Shown one piece after another: positions 35,887 to 46,385 of a DNA stretch of 64,000 bases. Origin of the DNA: Cyanophora paradoxa (taxonomy: Eukaryota; Glaucocystophyceae; Cyanophorales; Cyanophoraceae); NCBI GenBank assembly GCA_004431415.1, contig QPMI01000411.1:62001-126000 (forward strand), read 5' to 3'. A program made the translations under genes and the position numbers. Each line of letters starts with the position of its first letter. The stretch's first letter is position 1. The notes beneath the pieces are model-generated. The model was not told the origin of the DNA, ran no database searches, and saw only the letters and a list, made by a program, of their open reading frames with translations.

Positions 35887-36985
35887 ATGTCGGAGGCGCA
35901 AGCTGGCACCGTCGCGCAAAGGCTAATGTGTGCTGCTGAGCCCCGCCGGGTGCCGTCGCGGCGGCAGCTAACTGCTGCGACCGGTGCAGCGCGTTCTTCT
36001 CTTTCGTGGCGTGTGCTCTCTTTGTCACTTCGCTCGTTGGCAGCAAGTTCGACAGCTGGGCATCCGTGCGCGCTCGGGAAGCGCCCATGGTCGGCTCTGC
36101 GATTTCGCTGACGGGCCGCCGCGACATAGTACGTCGTGTATGAACAGTCGGAGAAGGGCGACAAGGAGCCAGACTACTTCGGTGAGATCCCGAAGGCGCT
36201 CGCGCGCCGGCCAGGGCGCCGCTGACCGCGCCCGCCGCTGCAGGGACCTACAACCTGATCGACGCCACCTTCTGTGCGCCCGCCGGCGGCCCCGCGCCCC
36301 TCCCCGCGGCTCCGCTGACTGCCGCGAATTCGAAGCGAACACGACGACGAGCGTGACCTTCCCGCTGCGCGAGCTGCCGAAGGTGATCCCCGGCGCCTCC
36401 AGCGCCGTCGGCGACTCCGGGTGCGCGACCCTCCCCGCGGTCGTCAGTTCGGGTCCCTGCCAACGCCGCGCAGCTTCTGCACGCTGTTCTTCCTCTCCGC
36501 CGCGTCGCTGGCCTCGATCTGCTGCTTCGCCAATGGTCCGTCCGCTTCTCGAGCCGCCGCCGGCTCTGCAGCTGGGAGCCGCCGCTGACGCACGCGCCGT
36601 TGCAGTGATCACGTACCGCAAGACGACCTCCGCCAGCGTCGCGACGCTCCTGCTGAGCGTCATCACCCTTGCGTGTGCCGCCGCCGGCATCTACGCGTTC
36701 TTCGGGGTGACCGCCCTAGCCTGGCGCGCGAGAGCGCCGCCGGCGTCCGCTGAGCGCCCGGCGGGCCCGCCTCGGCAGGTGTTTATCGGCGAGGTGCAGA
36801 ACGTGCACGCGCCGTACATCGCGAAGCACGCCGGGGTGGCCTCCTACGCCCCCCGCACCTCCATCCGCCTCTTCCCCTGGTTCTCCGTCGGGGGCGCCGG
36901 CTCCGCCCTCTGCGCCGTCATCGCCTCCGTGGCCGCCGTCGTGCAGAGCACGCACCACCCCGAGCAGTACGCCGCCGTCGCCTGA
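35887..36985 (+). CDS. Unrecognised four-TM protein with claudin-like topology
   Basis: Eight exons join in frame: 35887-35927, 35990-36065, 36130-36181, 36244-36273, 36336-36382, 36448-36535, 36606-36706 and 36779-36985 (642 nt, 213 residues). The protein starts MSEAQAGTVAQRL. Four hydrophobic helices follow: AFFSFVACALFVTSLVG; SFCTLFFLSAASLASICCF; SVATLLLSVITLACAAAG; and WFSVGGAGSALCAVIASVA. A loop of about 60 residues lies between helices 1 and 2 and carries a possible N-glycosylation site (NTT). This layout resembles claudin/PMP22-type tetraspans, but I see no diagnostic claudin motif and do not assign a family. The donor of exon 5 was chosen at AAG before GTGATC because it keeps frame; an alternative at 36420 would not. 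The gene is divergent from the PAS/Tmc gene. Confidence 0.7.
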
Positions 36986-37412
36986 GCCACTTCGATCTAG
37001 ATCCGATGATCTGCTGTGCACCAAGAACTGTTGCTGTGCACCGATGATCCGAATTGAATAATCGAGCACTGTTGCTTGCAGCCAGGCCGCGCGCCCCCGC
37101 GGCCGGGTTCGCGCCGCGCCGGCGCCGCAGCGGCGGGCGAGCTATAGCTATAGCGCTAGCTATAGCTATATAGCTAGCCGTCGTATGCAGACGCGTCGAC
37201 GTCGACGTCGATATCGATTTCAGCTCAGCCTCTTGCTGGAGGCAGTTATAAAATTAGCGCTAGGTGTCAGCTGCATGCGCACGAACCTGCGCATGCTGCC
37301 AGGCTGGCCACCCGCAAGCAAAAAGCGAAGCGAGTACGAGCCGGGACGCCGCGTCCTCTATAGGCCTTCCCGGTGACACCGGGCAGCTTGCGGGCCCGGA
37401 TTATACGCGAAT
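36986..37412. other. Spacer with palindromic TAGCTATAGC tract
   Basis: Positions 37139-37180 are made of overlapping TAGCTATAGCTA words, forming near-perfect palindromes, followed by GTCGAC/ATCGAT words to about 37215. No gene seen. Confidence 0.6.
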
Positions 37413-37483
37413 GGAGTTGCCGGGGGTCGAACCCGGGGCCTCTTGAATGCAAATCAAGCGCGCTACCACTGCGCTACAACCCC
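37413..37483 (-). tRNA. tRNA-Ala (UGC)
   Basis: A 71-nt complete cloverleaf on the minus strand: 7-bp acceptor stem, 4-bp D stem GCGC/GCGC, anticodon stem CTTGA/TCAAG, loop with anticodon TGC, and T stem CCGGG/CCCGG with loop TTCGACC. The acceptor has the G3:U70 wobble pair that alanyl-tRNA synthetase recognises, which independently supports alanine. CCA is not encoded, as expected for a eukaryotic nuclear tRNA. I see no intron. No clear T-run terminator follows within about 30 nt on the minus strand. Confidence 0.95.
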
Positions 37484-38234
37484 TTGCACTCTTCCGAAAA
37501 AGCTGGGATATGGTTCGGAAACTTCGGACTGCAAAGGGGGCTATAGCTACAGATCGTGTGGTGGGCCGCCTAGCCTAGTAGGCCTGGCGCGCAGGCGGCG
37601 CATGCGCAGCTCCGCGCCGAGCCTTTTAGCCCGGCGGCGGTCGCCAGATTGCGTGGAGCTGGCAGTCGCAGGCCTAGGCTTGCAGCCTCGAGTTGAGCTG
37701 CTGGACGCGTGCAGGTCGGGGGCCGGGGCCGGGTTAGCCGTGGCTTGCGGATTTCATCGATATCATGATCAGCATCGCGCGCGCGGCGTGGTGGCGACCT
37801 CATTGCAAGCATGCGCTCCGGCCGCAGCTAGTTCGGCCCCGGTTGATAAGCGTGATTCCCAGCACGCGCTATATATCCGCGTAGCCGCGGCCGCATGCAA
37901 GCTTGATGTTGCAGTCGACCACGTGCACGCGCGCCGCCCCGCGGCCGAGCGCTAGCTTCCGCCCGACTTCAGGCGTCTCGGCGAGGGACGCGTGCGGGCC
38001 GGGACCGGGTTAGCCGTGGCTCATGGTCAGAGTCGAGGGCAGCCCATGGCCAGCCCGCAGCTGGGCCCATGGCCATCGAAGATTGAGATCGTGATCGACG
38101 TCGACATCGATTAGAGGTCGGCGATTAGATCAGCACTGGGATATGTCTACCTGAGCACTGCGATGTCTCTCCCTCCGCAGCCTCGAATTCCATAGGCCAG
38201 GGCGAGGCGGGGCGGGCGGGGCGGGCGGGGCGGG
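37484..38234. other. Spacer with a short degenerate duplication
   Basis: The word CCGGGTTAGCCGTGGCT occurs near 37730 and again near 38006 with similar flanks, about 277 bp apart. No coding exon is evident. Confidence 0.5.
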
Positions 38235-40051
38235 CTAGCTGTGGAGGAGGTGGTGGAGGAGGATGCCGGCGGCGACGCTCACGTTCAGCGAGTCGACGTC
38301 CCCGGGCTCCGGCTCCCGCCGGTCTCGGCCCCCGATGTACAGCAGCCGGTCGCACGCGTTCAGCACGTTCGTCCGCAGCCCGTACGCCTCGTTCCTGCCG
38401 ATCAATTCAGCGAGGGGCCAGCACCGCTCTTTGAGTTCGTGTACCCCAGGACGACGACGGTGGGCCGCTCGACGGTGACCTCCGTGCAGGGTACAGCGTC
38501 CTTCCCGAGGCCCGTGCCCAGCACCTCCCAGCCGTTCGCGCGGCTGTCTTCGAGGAACTTCACTGCGTCGGGGTACCGGTTCGAACCCGACCACGGGGGG
38601 TACGCGCAGGCTGGGCCGCAACGCACTCATGTTGTTGGCGGAGTGGCACACGACGGACTGCCGGCGGGGCGTCAGGCGGGGGCACAGGAACTTCAGGAAG
38701 GGGGATGCGCGCGCGCCTCCATGGCGCCGGAGGATGCCTTGGAGACGGCGGGGGAGAGCGGGGCGGAGTTCTTGGAGCAGACAACGACGCCGTCGGCCCC
38801 GAGGAAGAAGGCCGTGCGCAGGATCGCCCCGAAGTTCTGCGGGTCCCACACCTGCCGGCCGCCGATCAAATCTGCACCCGATCGACTCTTCGGGGGAGAG
38901 GGGGTGACCTGGTCGAGGGCGAGCCAGAGGGGCCAGCGGGTGCGGCCGGAGTCGTCGGGGGCCGGCGGGGCGGCCGGCTCCAGGGACTTGATGAACTTGA
39001 AGGAGAGCGGCCCGACGTCCATCACCAGGCCCTGCGCCCGACGCTCAGCTCCTGCCCGGCCACAGCCCGGGGCGCCTCGCCGGCCCCGCGCGCCTGGTGC
39101 GGGCGGTTCTCCGAGAGCACGTTGAGCACGCCCTTGTCCACGAACTCGATCGGGATCCCCTGCGCCTTCGCCAGCTCCTGTACCCGCGCCCGTCAGATGA
39201 GCCGGGCGCCCTCCCTGGGGCACGCTCGCTGGCTCGCCTCGATCTGGAAGAGCTCGCTCCTGGCGGGCCCCCGCATGAGATGAAAGCCGAGGGCAGAGTC
39301 CGAGCCTAAGGAGCGCGGGCGGCGCACTTGTCCTTCTTCTTCTGGCCGCCGGGGGCGTCCTCGCTCGGCTTCTTGACGTAGAGCTTGTGCAACGCCCGGC
39401 GCTTGTGCGTGAGCGCAGCCAGCACGGGTCCCACCCCGTAGAGGAAGTCCGTCCCCTTCTGCTCCTGCGCACGCGAATCCGAGGCGTGATCACGGGGGGC
39501 GAGAGGACCACGGGCGCCGCTCGGGGCGGCGGGCGCGCACGTCCTTGATGGTGGGCGCCTTCTCTTTGTCCTCCCTGGCCCAGGGACGCGCCTCGCGGTC
39601 GCCACGCCCGCCCCAGCGCCCGCCGCCGCCCCCGTCAAAGCGCCCGCCGGCGCCCCGCTCGCGGCCGCTGCCGCCGTCCCAGCGCCTGCTCGGGCCGCGC
39701 TCGCGCCCGCCGAAACTGCGCTCTTCGCGCTCAAAGCGCTCGCCGCGCTCGCCACGTGACGGGTAGCGCGCCCCCTCTGTGCAGCCGGTCGTGAGTAGGA
39801 TCGGAGCGTACGCGCGGGCGATGCGACCGCGCACCGCGGGCTGGGCGATCGTCGTCCTCGTAGAAACCCCCCGCATTGTAGCTATCGTCCTCCTCGTCGT
39901 ACGAAGCTGAGGCTGCCTTTACGGGCTTCCGCGGCTTGCTGGGGCCTGTGGCCAGCAAGCGAAGTCCCGCGGACCTGCTAGTGAGCAAGCCGAGCTGCTG
40001 GCGGCTTCGAAGGCCCGCGAAACTGCTCACGAACGCGAGAGCTGGCTGCAT
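38235..40051 (-). CDS. SPOUT 2'-O-ribose rRNA methyltransferase, MRM1/TrmH-like, organellar
   Basis: ATG at 40051 gives a presequence-like start (MQPALAFVSSFAGLRSRQQ, Arg/Ser-rich), followed by an acidic stretch (DEEDDSYN) and an Arg/Gly/Glu-rich linker (about 39770-39560). The substrate-binding N-domain follows (TDFLYGVGPVLAALTHKRR; IPIEFVDKGVLNVLSENR). The catalytic SPOUT motifs are all present: motif 1 DPQNFGAILRTAFFLGADG (38850-38790) with SAPLSPAVSKASSGAMEA, motif 2 VVVLG then NEAYGLR (38460 and 38400), and motif 3 DSLNVSVAAGILLHHLL at the end (38290-38240). The stop is TAG at 38235. MRM1 methylates a conserved guanosine in mitochondrial large-subunit rRNA; a plastid target is also possible. 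The RG-rich linker between presequence and catalytic core is unusual for the family. Confidence 0.85.
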
Positions 40052-40611
40052 TTTCCGAATCTCCTGGGCTGGTGGGTACAGCTCTCTCGGCTTGCGCCCA
40101 GCGACTCTAGATCTGGCACGAGTTAAGCCGCCGCTGAGCGGATCCATATCGAAGCCCATGCTGGTAGGCGCCCCGCCCTTCGCGTGCGGCCCGGATGGAA
40201 GCATCAAGCGCTCGAGAGCTCTGGCTCGCTCCAGCCTTGCCTGCGAGCTCAAGGGCTGTGCGTGTCCAATGAAGAACCGGTGCGTGCATGCATATCGCGT
40301 TCTAGTACTAGCGCCGCAGCGCGCCGCCCAGGACGTCGGGGCAGACCGCCAAGCGCCGGCAGCTTGCAGATGGCGCTCTGGATCCACGGCAGGGTGCGGC
40401 AGGATATTGAACTTGTATGGTATGAGATCCTAAGGGAAGGACAGAAGATCGGGAGCGGCGGAGGGGGCACAGGAGTGCGGGTGGGATTCGGGAGCCGGAG
40501 GGGCTCGAAGGGGGCCGCGGGGGCGGCCTGTGGGTGCGGACGGGAAGTGACGACGCGTGCTGCTCCGGAAAAGCAGCGCGCGCCTGGCGGCGGGCGGGGC
40601 CAAGGCAGCGC
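40052..40611. other. Spacer upstream of the methyltransferase
   Basis: Lies between two minus-strand genes: the 3' end of ARL3 and the start of the methyltransferase. TGGTGGGTACAGCT lies at 40070-40083, 19 bp before the methyltransferase ATG. No supported coding exon. Confidence 0.4.
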
Positions 40612-41365
40612 TCAGGAGGTCGACAGGTGCTTGATCACCTGAGGGCGGGCGTCAGCCCCGCCGGAAGGGAGGAAGGGCGCTGGCGACTGACCCATTCGAG
40701 GCCCTCCTGCAGGCCCTCGCCGGTCTTGGCGGAGCACGCCTGGATCTGCCACGCGCGGTCGCGGATCTCGTCCAGCATCAGCTTCGAGGATATTTCGTCC
40801 GCCGGCAGCGCGTTGAGCAGGTCCTGCTTGTTGGCGAAGACGAGCAGCGGGGCCTTCTTCAGGCCGTCCTCCTCCAGCAGCGTCGAAAGCTCCATCGAAG
40901 TCTCCTCAATACGGCGCGGGTCCGCGCTGTCGATGACGTACACGAGCGCGTTCGTGTTGTCGAAGTAGTTCCGCCTGTGCAGGCCGGCACAGTTAGCCGT
41001 AGCTACTTAGCGGCGCTCGGGCGGGCCGCAGACGCGCCAGTAGGGCCGGATGGTCTTCTGCCCGCCAATGTCCCACATGTTCAGCTTGAAACCCTCCTGC
41101 TGCACGGACTTCACGTTGAAGCCCTGAGTCGGCATGATATGCGAGATGTCCTCGCTGCTGAGCTTCTTCAGGATGGTCGTCTTGCCTGCGCCGCGGGCGG
41201 GCATCGGCCGGTGCAAAAACGGGCCGACTCCGCGGCCATCTGGCGGATGTCCGAATCAACTGCGATCATTCACAGCACCGCACCTGCGTTGTCGAGGCCA
41301 AGCACGAGGATGCGGGCCTCCTTGTCCGACGACTTCAGGCCACGAAGGAGAGTGAGCAGACCCAT
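40612..41365 (-). CDS. ARL3: ADP-ribosylation factor-like GTPase ARL3
   Basis: ATG at 41365 ([20 protein letters not shown]). The P-loop GLDNAGKTT is split by a ~90-nt intron after the codons for GLDNA. Switch and nucleotide motifs follow: [29 protein letters not shown] and CSAKTGEG, all with typical ARF-family spacing. [11 protein letters not shown] and the MGLL start point to ARL3 rather than ARL2. A final tiny exon encodes VIKHLSTS before TGA at 40612-40614. ARL3 releases lipidated cargo from UNC119/PDE6D carriers in cilia, in line with the ciliary WD40 gene in the same window. Its start is about 135 bp from the divergent TPR gene. Confidence 0.9.
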
Positions 41366-41499
41366 CCTGACTGTGCAGCTCGTCAGCGATTCCTGCGCGG
41401 CCAGAGGGTGCCGAAAAGTGCAGACCGAAGTTTGTGAACTCTGCCTCCCGTACCCCCGACCGATTCGAGGCCCCCGGAATCGAGGGCCTGCTACCAGCA

Positions 41500-44400
41500 A
41501 TGGACGGGCGGGAGAGGAGGCGGCGGACTCGCGAGGAGGTCGGTTTCGTGGTCAACGCGGCGCCTTCCAGCCTTTCCCTGGTCGGCACGAGCTCGGCACG
41601 CTGGCCAGCCGCGTGCACGAACGCCCTCTCTATCGACGCGCGACGTGCGGTCAGCAGCCGCCACGCGGATGCGCCCAGCCGCGCCTGCAGCTTCCGGATG
41701 TTCCGCGGCCCGTCATCATCGCCAACCTGCGGCTTCGCGCCGACACCGATCTTCCTCGTTCCCACGGGCTCGCACGTCTCAGCAAGCTCGCTGCGTGTGG
41801 ATAGCTTCGCTGGCGACCGCCGCTTGCTGCGGGCGAGGGGCCGAGTCGGCGAAGGGTTCTTCTACGCCCCCGTCACCGTGCACCTGAACCAGGCGGCGCC
41901 GGAAGATCAGCTCGCGCGGCTCGGCGGAGTGCTTCGGGAGCACGGGGCCGCGATCGGGCAGACGGTCCTCCTCTCCGGATACTTCCGCTTCTTCCGCGTC
42001 GCCTTCGGGCCCGCACAGATCGCGCTCCTCGCCGCCCCGCTCCTCTTCTCTGCGGTCCAGGCGATCCTTGGCGCGCGCTTCGGCGGCGGCGCCGACGGCA
42101 TGGACGCGGGAGGCGTGGGCGAGGGCCCGCTCACGCGGTCCCGCGACGGCGGCGGCGGCGGCGGCGGCAGGAACGGCGGCGGCGGGAAGGACCCCGCGGA
42201 CGTCGCGCGGGCCCTAGAGGTGATATCGGAGCGCATCCGCGCGATAGAAGAGTGGGCGCTCAAGCAGGAGGAGATCGACGGGGAGTTCGCGCGGCGCCAG
42301 GTGCGCTTAGCTTCCTGCCGCCCCGAGCCGAGCCGGCCGCGCAGCCGACGGGGCGGGCAGGTGGAGCTGCTGAACGCGAAGCTGGCGCCGATCCACGAGA
42401 GCTACGCCGTGCTGGAGGACCGCGTCGAGCCGCTGCGCGAGGAGGCGCGCCGCCCGCCGCCCGCCGGCCCTGCAGCGCTCCCGGGCTCACTCGCCCGGCC
42501 GCAGGTGGCGCGGCTGGCGGAGGCGGTGGAGCGGAGCAACGCGGCGCTGGGGCCGGAGGCGGAGGAGGGGCGCCTGGGGGCGCAGCTGGACGCGCTGGAC
42601 GTGCCGCGCCGCGGCGAGGTGAAGGCGCTGGAGGCGAAGATGGCGGTCCTGGTGGACGCCGTGAAGAGCGTGACGGCGCAGCAGGGCGCGCTGGCCGCCC
42701 AGATGACCGACCTCGCCGCCGCCCTCCAGGGCGTCGTCGCGCAGGCCTCGAGCTCCCCCCGCACGCCCTCGGCCGACTCGCCGGGGGCGGCCCCCGAGGC
42801 CCTCGCGCGCGTGGAGCAGCAGCTGCGGCGGCTCGCGGAGGCGCAGGAGGCGACGGCGCTGCGCTTCGACGCGCTCGACGTGGACATGCGCGGCCTGCTC
42901 ACCGAGCAGCGCGCCGCCGCCGACCGCCTCGCCGTCCTCGAGGCCGAGATGGAGCAGATCGCCGGCCCGGGCGCCGCCGCCCGCCGCAGCCTCCCCGCCG
43001 GTGCGCTGTGCCCCCCTCGCCCCTCCCTTCGGAGCGCTGAGGCGGCGGCAGTGAACGAGGAGGAGGACCTGCGGGAGTGGATCCGCAGCATCGAGCAGCG
43101 CCTCTTCTACAGAGTGCGCGCGCCGCCTCGGGCCCCGCTCGCGAGCCTGGGGGCGAGGTGTGCGGCAGGAGGGCGGGGGCCCCGAGGAGGCCCCGGAGGG
43201 CGGCGTGGCGGAGGCAGACGAGCACGAGGAGTTCGAGGGGACCTTCGGCGAGGGCGCAGCGCCCTCCGCCTCCCCCGCCCCCGCCGCCCCCGCCTCCCCC
43301 GCCGTTTCCGGGCGCCTCTCCACGACGGGCCCGGCGAGCCCGGCCCCCGGGACGCCGGGGTCGCCCCCCTCGGCCCCCGAGTTCCCCTACGCCACCCGCG
43401 GCTCCTCCTCCCCCTCCTCCGAGTCCGCCTCCCCCGACCCCGACCCCGAGCCGGCAACCCCCCGCTCCCCGGCCCGCTCCCCCTCCGCCGCCGGCCGCGT
43501 CGCCGCCTCCCCCGGGGCAGCCCGCCGGCGGCGCTCGCCGGCGTCGCCGCGCTCGCCGGCGCCGCAGGCGGGCAGCGGCTGAGCCTCCGGGACGTGGCGT
43601 ACGGCTTCGACCGGAACCCCTTCGTGGTCGGCGCGCCCCGCGACGCCGACAGCGACGACGTCTGGGCCCCTACGAGTTCGGCGGCTCCCCGCCGGCCTCC
43701 AGCGCCGCGGGGGAGGCCGGGAGCCCGCGGCCGGCGGGGCGGGGGCGGGGCGGGGCGGGGCGAGGAGGGGCGGGGCGGGTGGACGAGCCAGATCGCCGGC
43801 TTCTTCTCGACGGTGGCGGAGGCGGTGGGCGAGCCGGACCGCGCCCTCGAGCGCGACGTCACCCTCCAGAGCTACGGGAGCCCCCTCGAGGGGCCCCGCT
43901 CTCCCCGCCCGCCCGCGCCGGCCCGCGCCCGTCCCCGCGACCCCGGGGGCTGCCAGCGCCAGCCCCGCGGCGGCGGGGGCGGGGCGGAGCGGCGACGGGC
44001 GTCGGCGAGCCCGGCGGGGACGAGGAGGAGGCGGCGGCGGCGCGGGCGGAGCGGGCGGCGGCGCTGACGGAGCGGGCGCTGGAGCTGGTGGCGGCGGCGA
44101 AGCGGGCGGGGCGGGAGTGGGGGGCGGGGGAGGGCGCGGGGCGGGACGCGCAGTCGCGGGAGGCGGCGCGGGCGGAGGCGGACGCCCTCTACGAGGAGGC
44201 CTTCGACCTCCTCGAGGTGCCCTCCTGCGCCGAGGCAGCGCTCGCGCCCTCCCGGGGCCTGTGGTCACGCCGGCGGGCCCCGCAGCGCTCCGTCAACCTC
44301 GTGCCGGGCTCCCGCGAGGCCCTCTGGTACTGGGGCACCGCCCTCCTCGCCCAGTCCAAGATCAAGAAGGCCCGCCCGCCCCTCCCTCTTCCTTCCCGGC

Positions 44401-45219
44401 CCCTCACGCCTCCTCTCCGCCCGCAGACCGACGAGGAGAAGGAGCGGGTGCTGCTCGAGGCCGGCGGCCACTACAGGTACCCCGGCACCTCGTCCCCCCC
44501 CCCAGGGGGGCCGCAGCTGACGGGGGTACGCGCAGGGCGCTGATCGTACTGGACCCGCGGAACGTGCGCGCCCTCTTCAACTGGGGCCTCGCCCTCTGCT
44601 ACCGCGCCCGCCTCCGGTACTCCCCCTCCCCCCCGCCCCCCCTTCCCCCGGCCTCTTTTTTTGTTCTTCGTCCGGCGGGGCCTCATACCCCCCTCTTCGC
44701 AGGCCCGAGGGCGGCAAGGACGCCGACTCGTTCTACGGCGCGGCCGTCGAGAAGTTCCAGGTTTGAACCCGCGCGGCTCCCTTTGCATGCGTCCGCCCGG
44801 GCCCCTGAGGGCGCGGGGCAGCGGGCGCTGGTGTACGAGCCGGGGATGAAGGAGGCGCTGAGCAACCTGGGACTGGCGCTGTACAACATGGCGCAGGGGC
44901 GGCGGGCGATGGCGGGGGCGGCGCGGGCCTCAGTGCCGAGCCTGCTCGAGCGCGCCGAGGCGACCTTCCAGGAGGCCCTCGCCGCCGACCCCGAGGACAC
45001 CATGGCCCGCAACGGCGTCCAGCTCTGCAAGGCGCGTCGCGCTCTGCGCGAGGCCGCACGCCGCGCCGCCTGTCTGAACTGGGGGCCCGGGCGCAGGAGG
45101 GGCTGCGCGCGTGGCGGAGGGGCGAGGTGGCCCGCAAGCAGAGCGCCGCCGCCTCGGCCGGCCCCGCCGCGGGGGAGGACGAGGCGGAGGAGGCCGGCAC
45201 CGGCGGCGCCGCCTCCTAG
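41500..45219 (+). CDS. Coiled-coil and TPR protein with one N-terminal membrane segment
   Basis: The first in-frame ATG is at 41500; a second at 41698 is possible. A probable leader precedes a hydrophobic segment (IALLAAPLLFSAVQAILG, 42020-42075). A Gly-rich linker and a long charged helical region follow (RAIEEWALKQEEIDGEFARR; AQMTDLAAALQGVVAQ), reading as coiled coil to about 43090. A Ser/Pro/Ala-rich low-complexity region spans 43210-43580. The C-terminal part has TPR-like repeats (ALWYWGTALLAQSKIKK; RNVRALFNWGLALCYRARLR; GMKEALSNLGLALYNMAQG; AEATFQEALAADPEDTMA), ending in an acidic tail at TAG 45217-45219. One donor at 42451 (GAG before GCGCGC) is GC. The architecture suggests an organellar or ER scaffold, partly like plant TPR protein HLB1; function is unassigned. 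Confidence 0.65.
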
Positions 45220-46385
45220 TCGTGAATCGAAGTGCAGCTGTGAATGCAAGTGATCGCTTGGGGGGGAAATCTCTTTTTTGACAAGCTGAAGCCTAGAGAC
45301 GCCAAGTTGTCGGGATGAAGCTTAAGCCAGTGGTTCTCCGCCATCCGCTCTGCAATCTTGATCCCCAATATGAAATCCTCATATGCAACGCTGGCCTTAG
45401 CTTCGCCTCATCTTACATTTCCATGGTCAAGCAAGTCGAGCGAAATAGATTTAGACAGACGGGGGCGCCTGAATGCGCAGCTGACTCACAATCATGATCA
45501 TGTGAGGCCAAGCTGGTGAAGCTCGGAGCCTCGAAGGCTGCAGATCTAGACAGAAGCTGCGTGAACGTGCACGTGAACCGCCGAACTGGCCATCAATGCG
45601 TCACCGGGGGCCCGTGCCGCTCTTCTTATTCTTGCAGGCTCGCAGTTCCCGTTGCCGCCGTTCCGCGCGCGCGCGCGCGCGCTCCTTCTGAAGTTCGCAC
45701 CTGTCACCCCGCGCGCCAAGCGACTGGCCCAATTAGATCCGGCTGCTGTACCCCGACTGCTCGGATCCAGGACCGGCCAAGTTGGCGAATGCAGGCTCTC
45801 CGCGCGCGGAACGGCGTGTGTGGCGCTACTCACGTCATTGTAGAGCCTCGACGCACGGCCGCGTGCGTAAAACCGCGCGATGCCAGCGCGTCGTCCGCGA
45901 TGCGCAGATGTCGATGCAGACCCGCGCGCGGTCGCGACTCGCGAGCTGTACGTTCGAGTTGCAGAGGAGAAACTTGCAGCCGTTATGCCCGACGGACGTG
46001 GACGAAGACGCAACTCCTTTCGAAGACAGGTGCGCAGTTGCATGCGCTTGCGGGTTATACGTATAAGCGCAAAGCCCGTGCGAACAGACACCTACTGAGC
46101 ACTGCAGATCGATCGATCGGGAGCACTGCGAGCACTTCTCTTCTCCGCCGTCGCCGTCGTGCGCGGCTTGCGATCGGCGCCGATCGTATCAAAAGCAGTT
46201 TCTTCGCCGCCGATCGCGTCAAGAGCAGAGCGACGCGCAGCCGCAGCCGAGATCCTCAGCGTCGAAGCCGCCGGAATTTTCCCCCGATCCTAGGCCTGCA
46301 GCGCACGTCTCCATCTGCAACTTCGCGCTGAAATCGCGCGCGACAAGACGCCACAAAGCGCCCCCTTTCGAATTCAAATCCGAAG
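45220..46385. other. Spacer without a supported gene
   Basis: Contains a CG dinucleotide run at 45661-45680 and GATCGATCG words near 46110. Long forward frames (for example 45516-46331) are Arg/Ala/Ser-rich and match nothing I recognise. Confidence 0.45.

Noticed and set aside
42252-43040. Second plus-strand frame through the coiled-coil gene
   Set aside because: Third-position GC bias and the Glu/Leu coiled-coil pattern support the other frame; this one is Arg/Gly/Ala noise.
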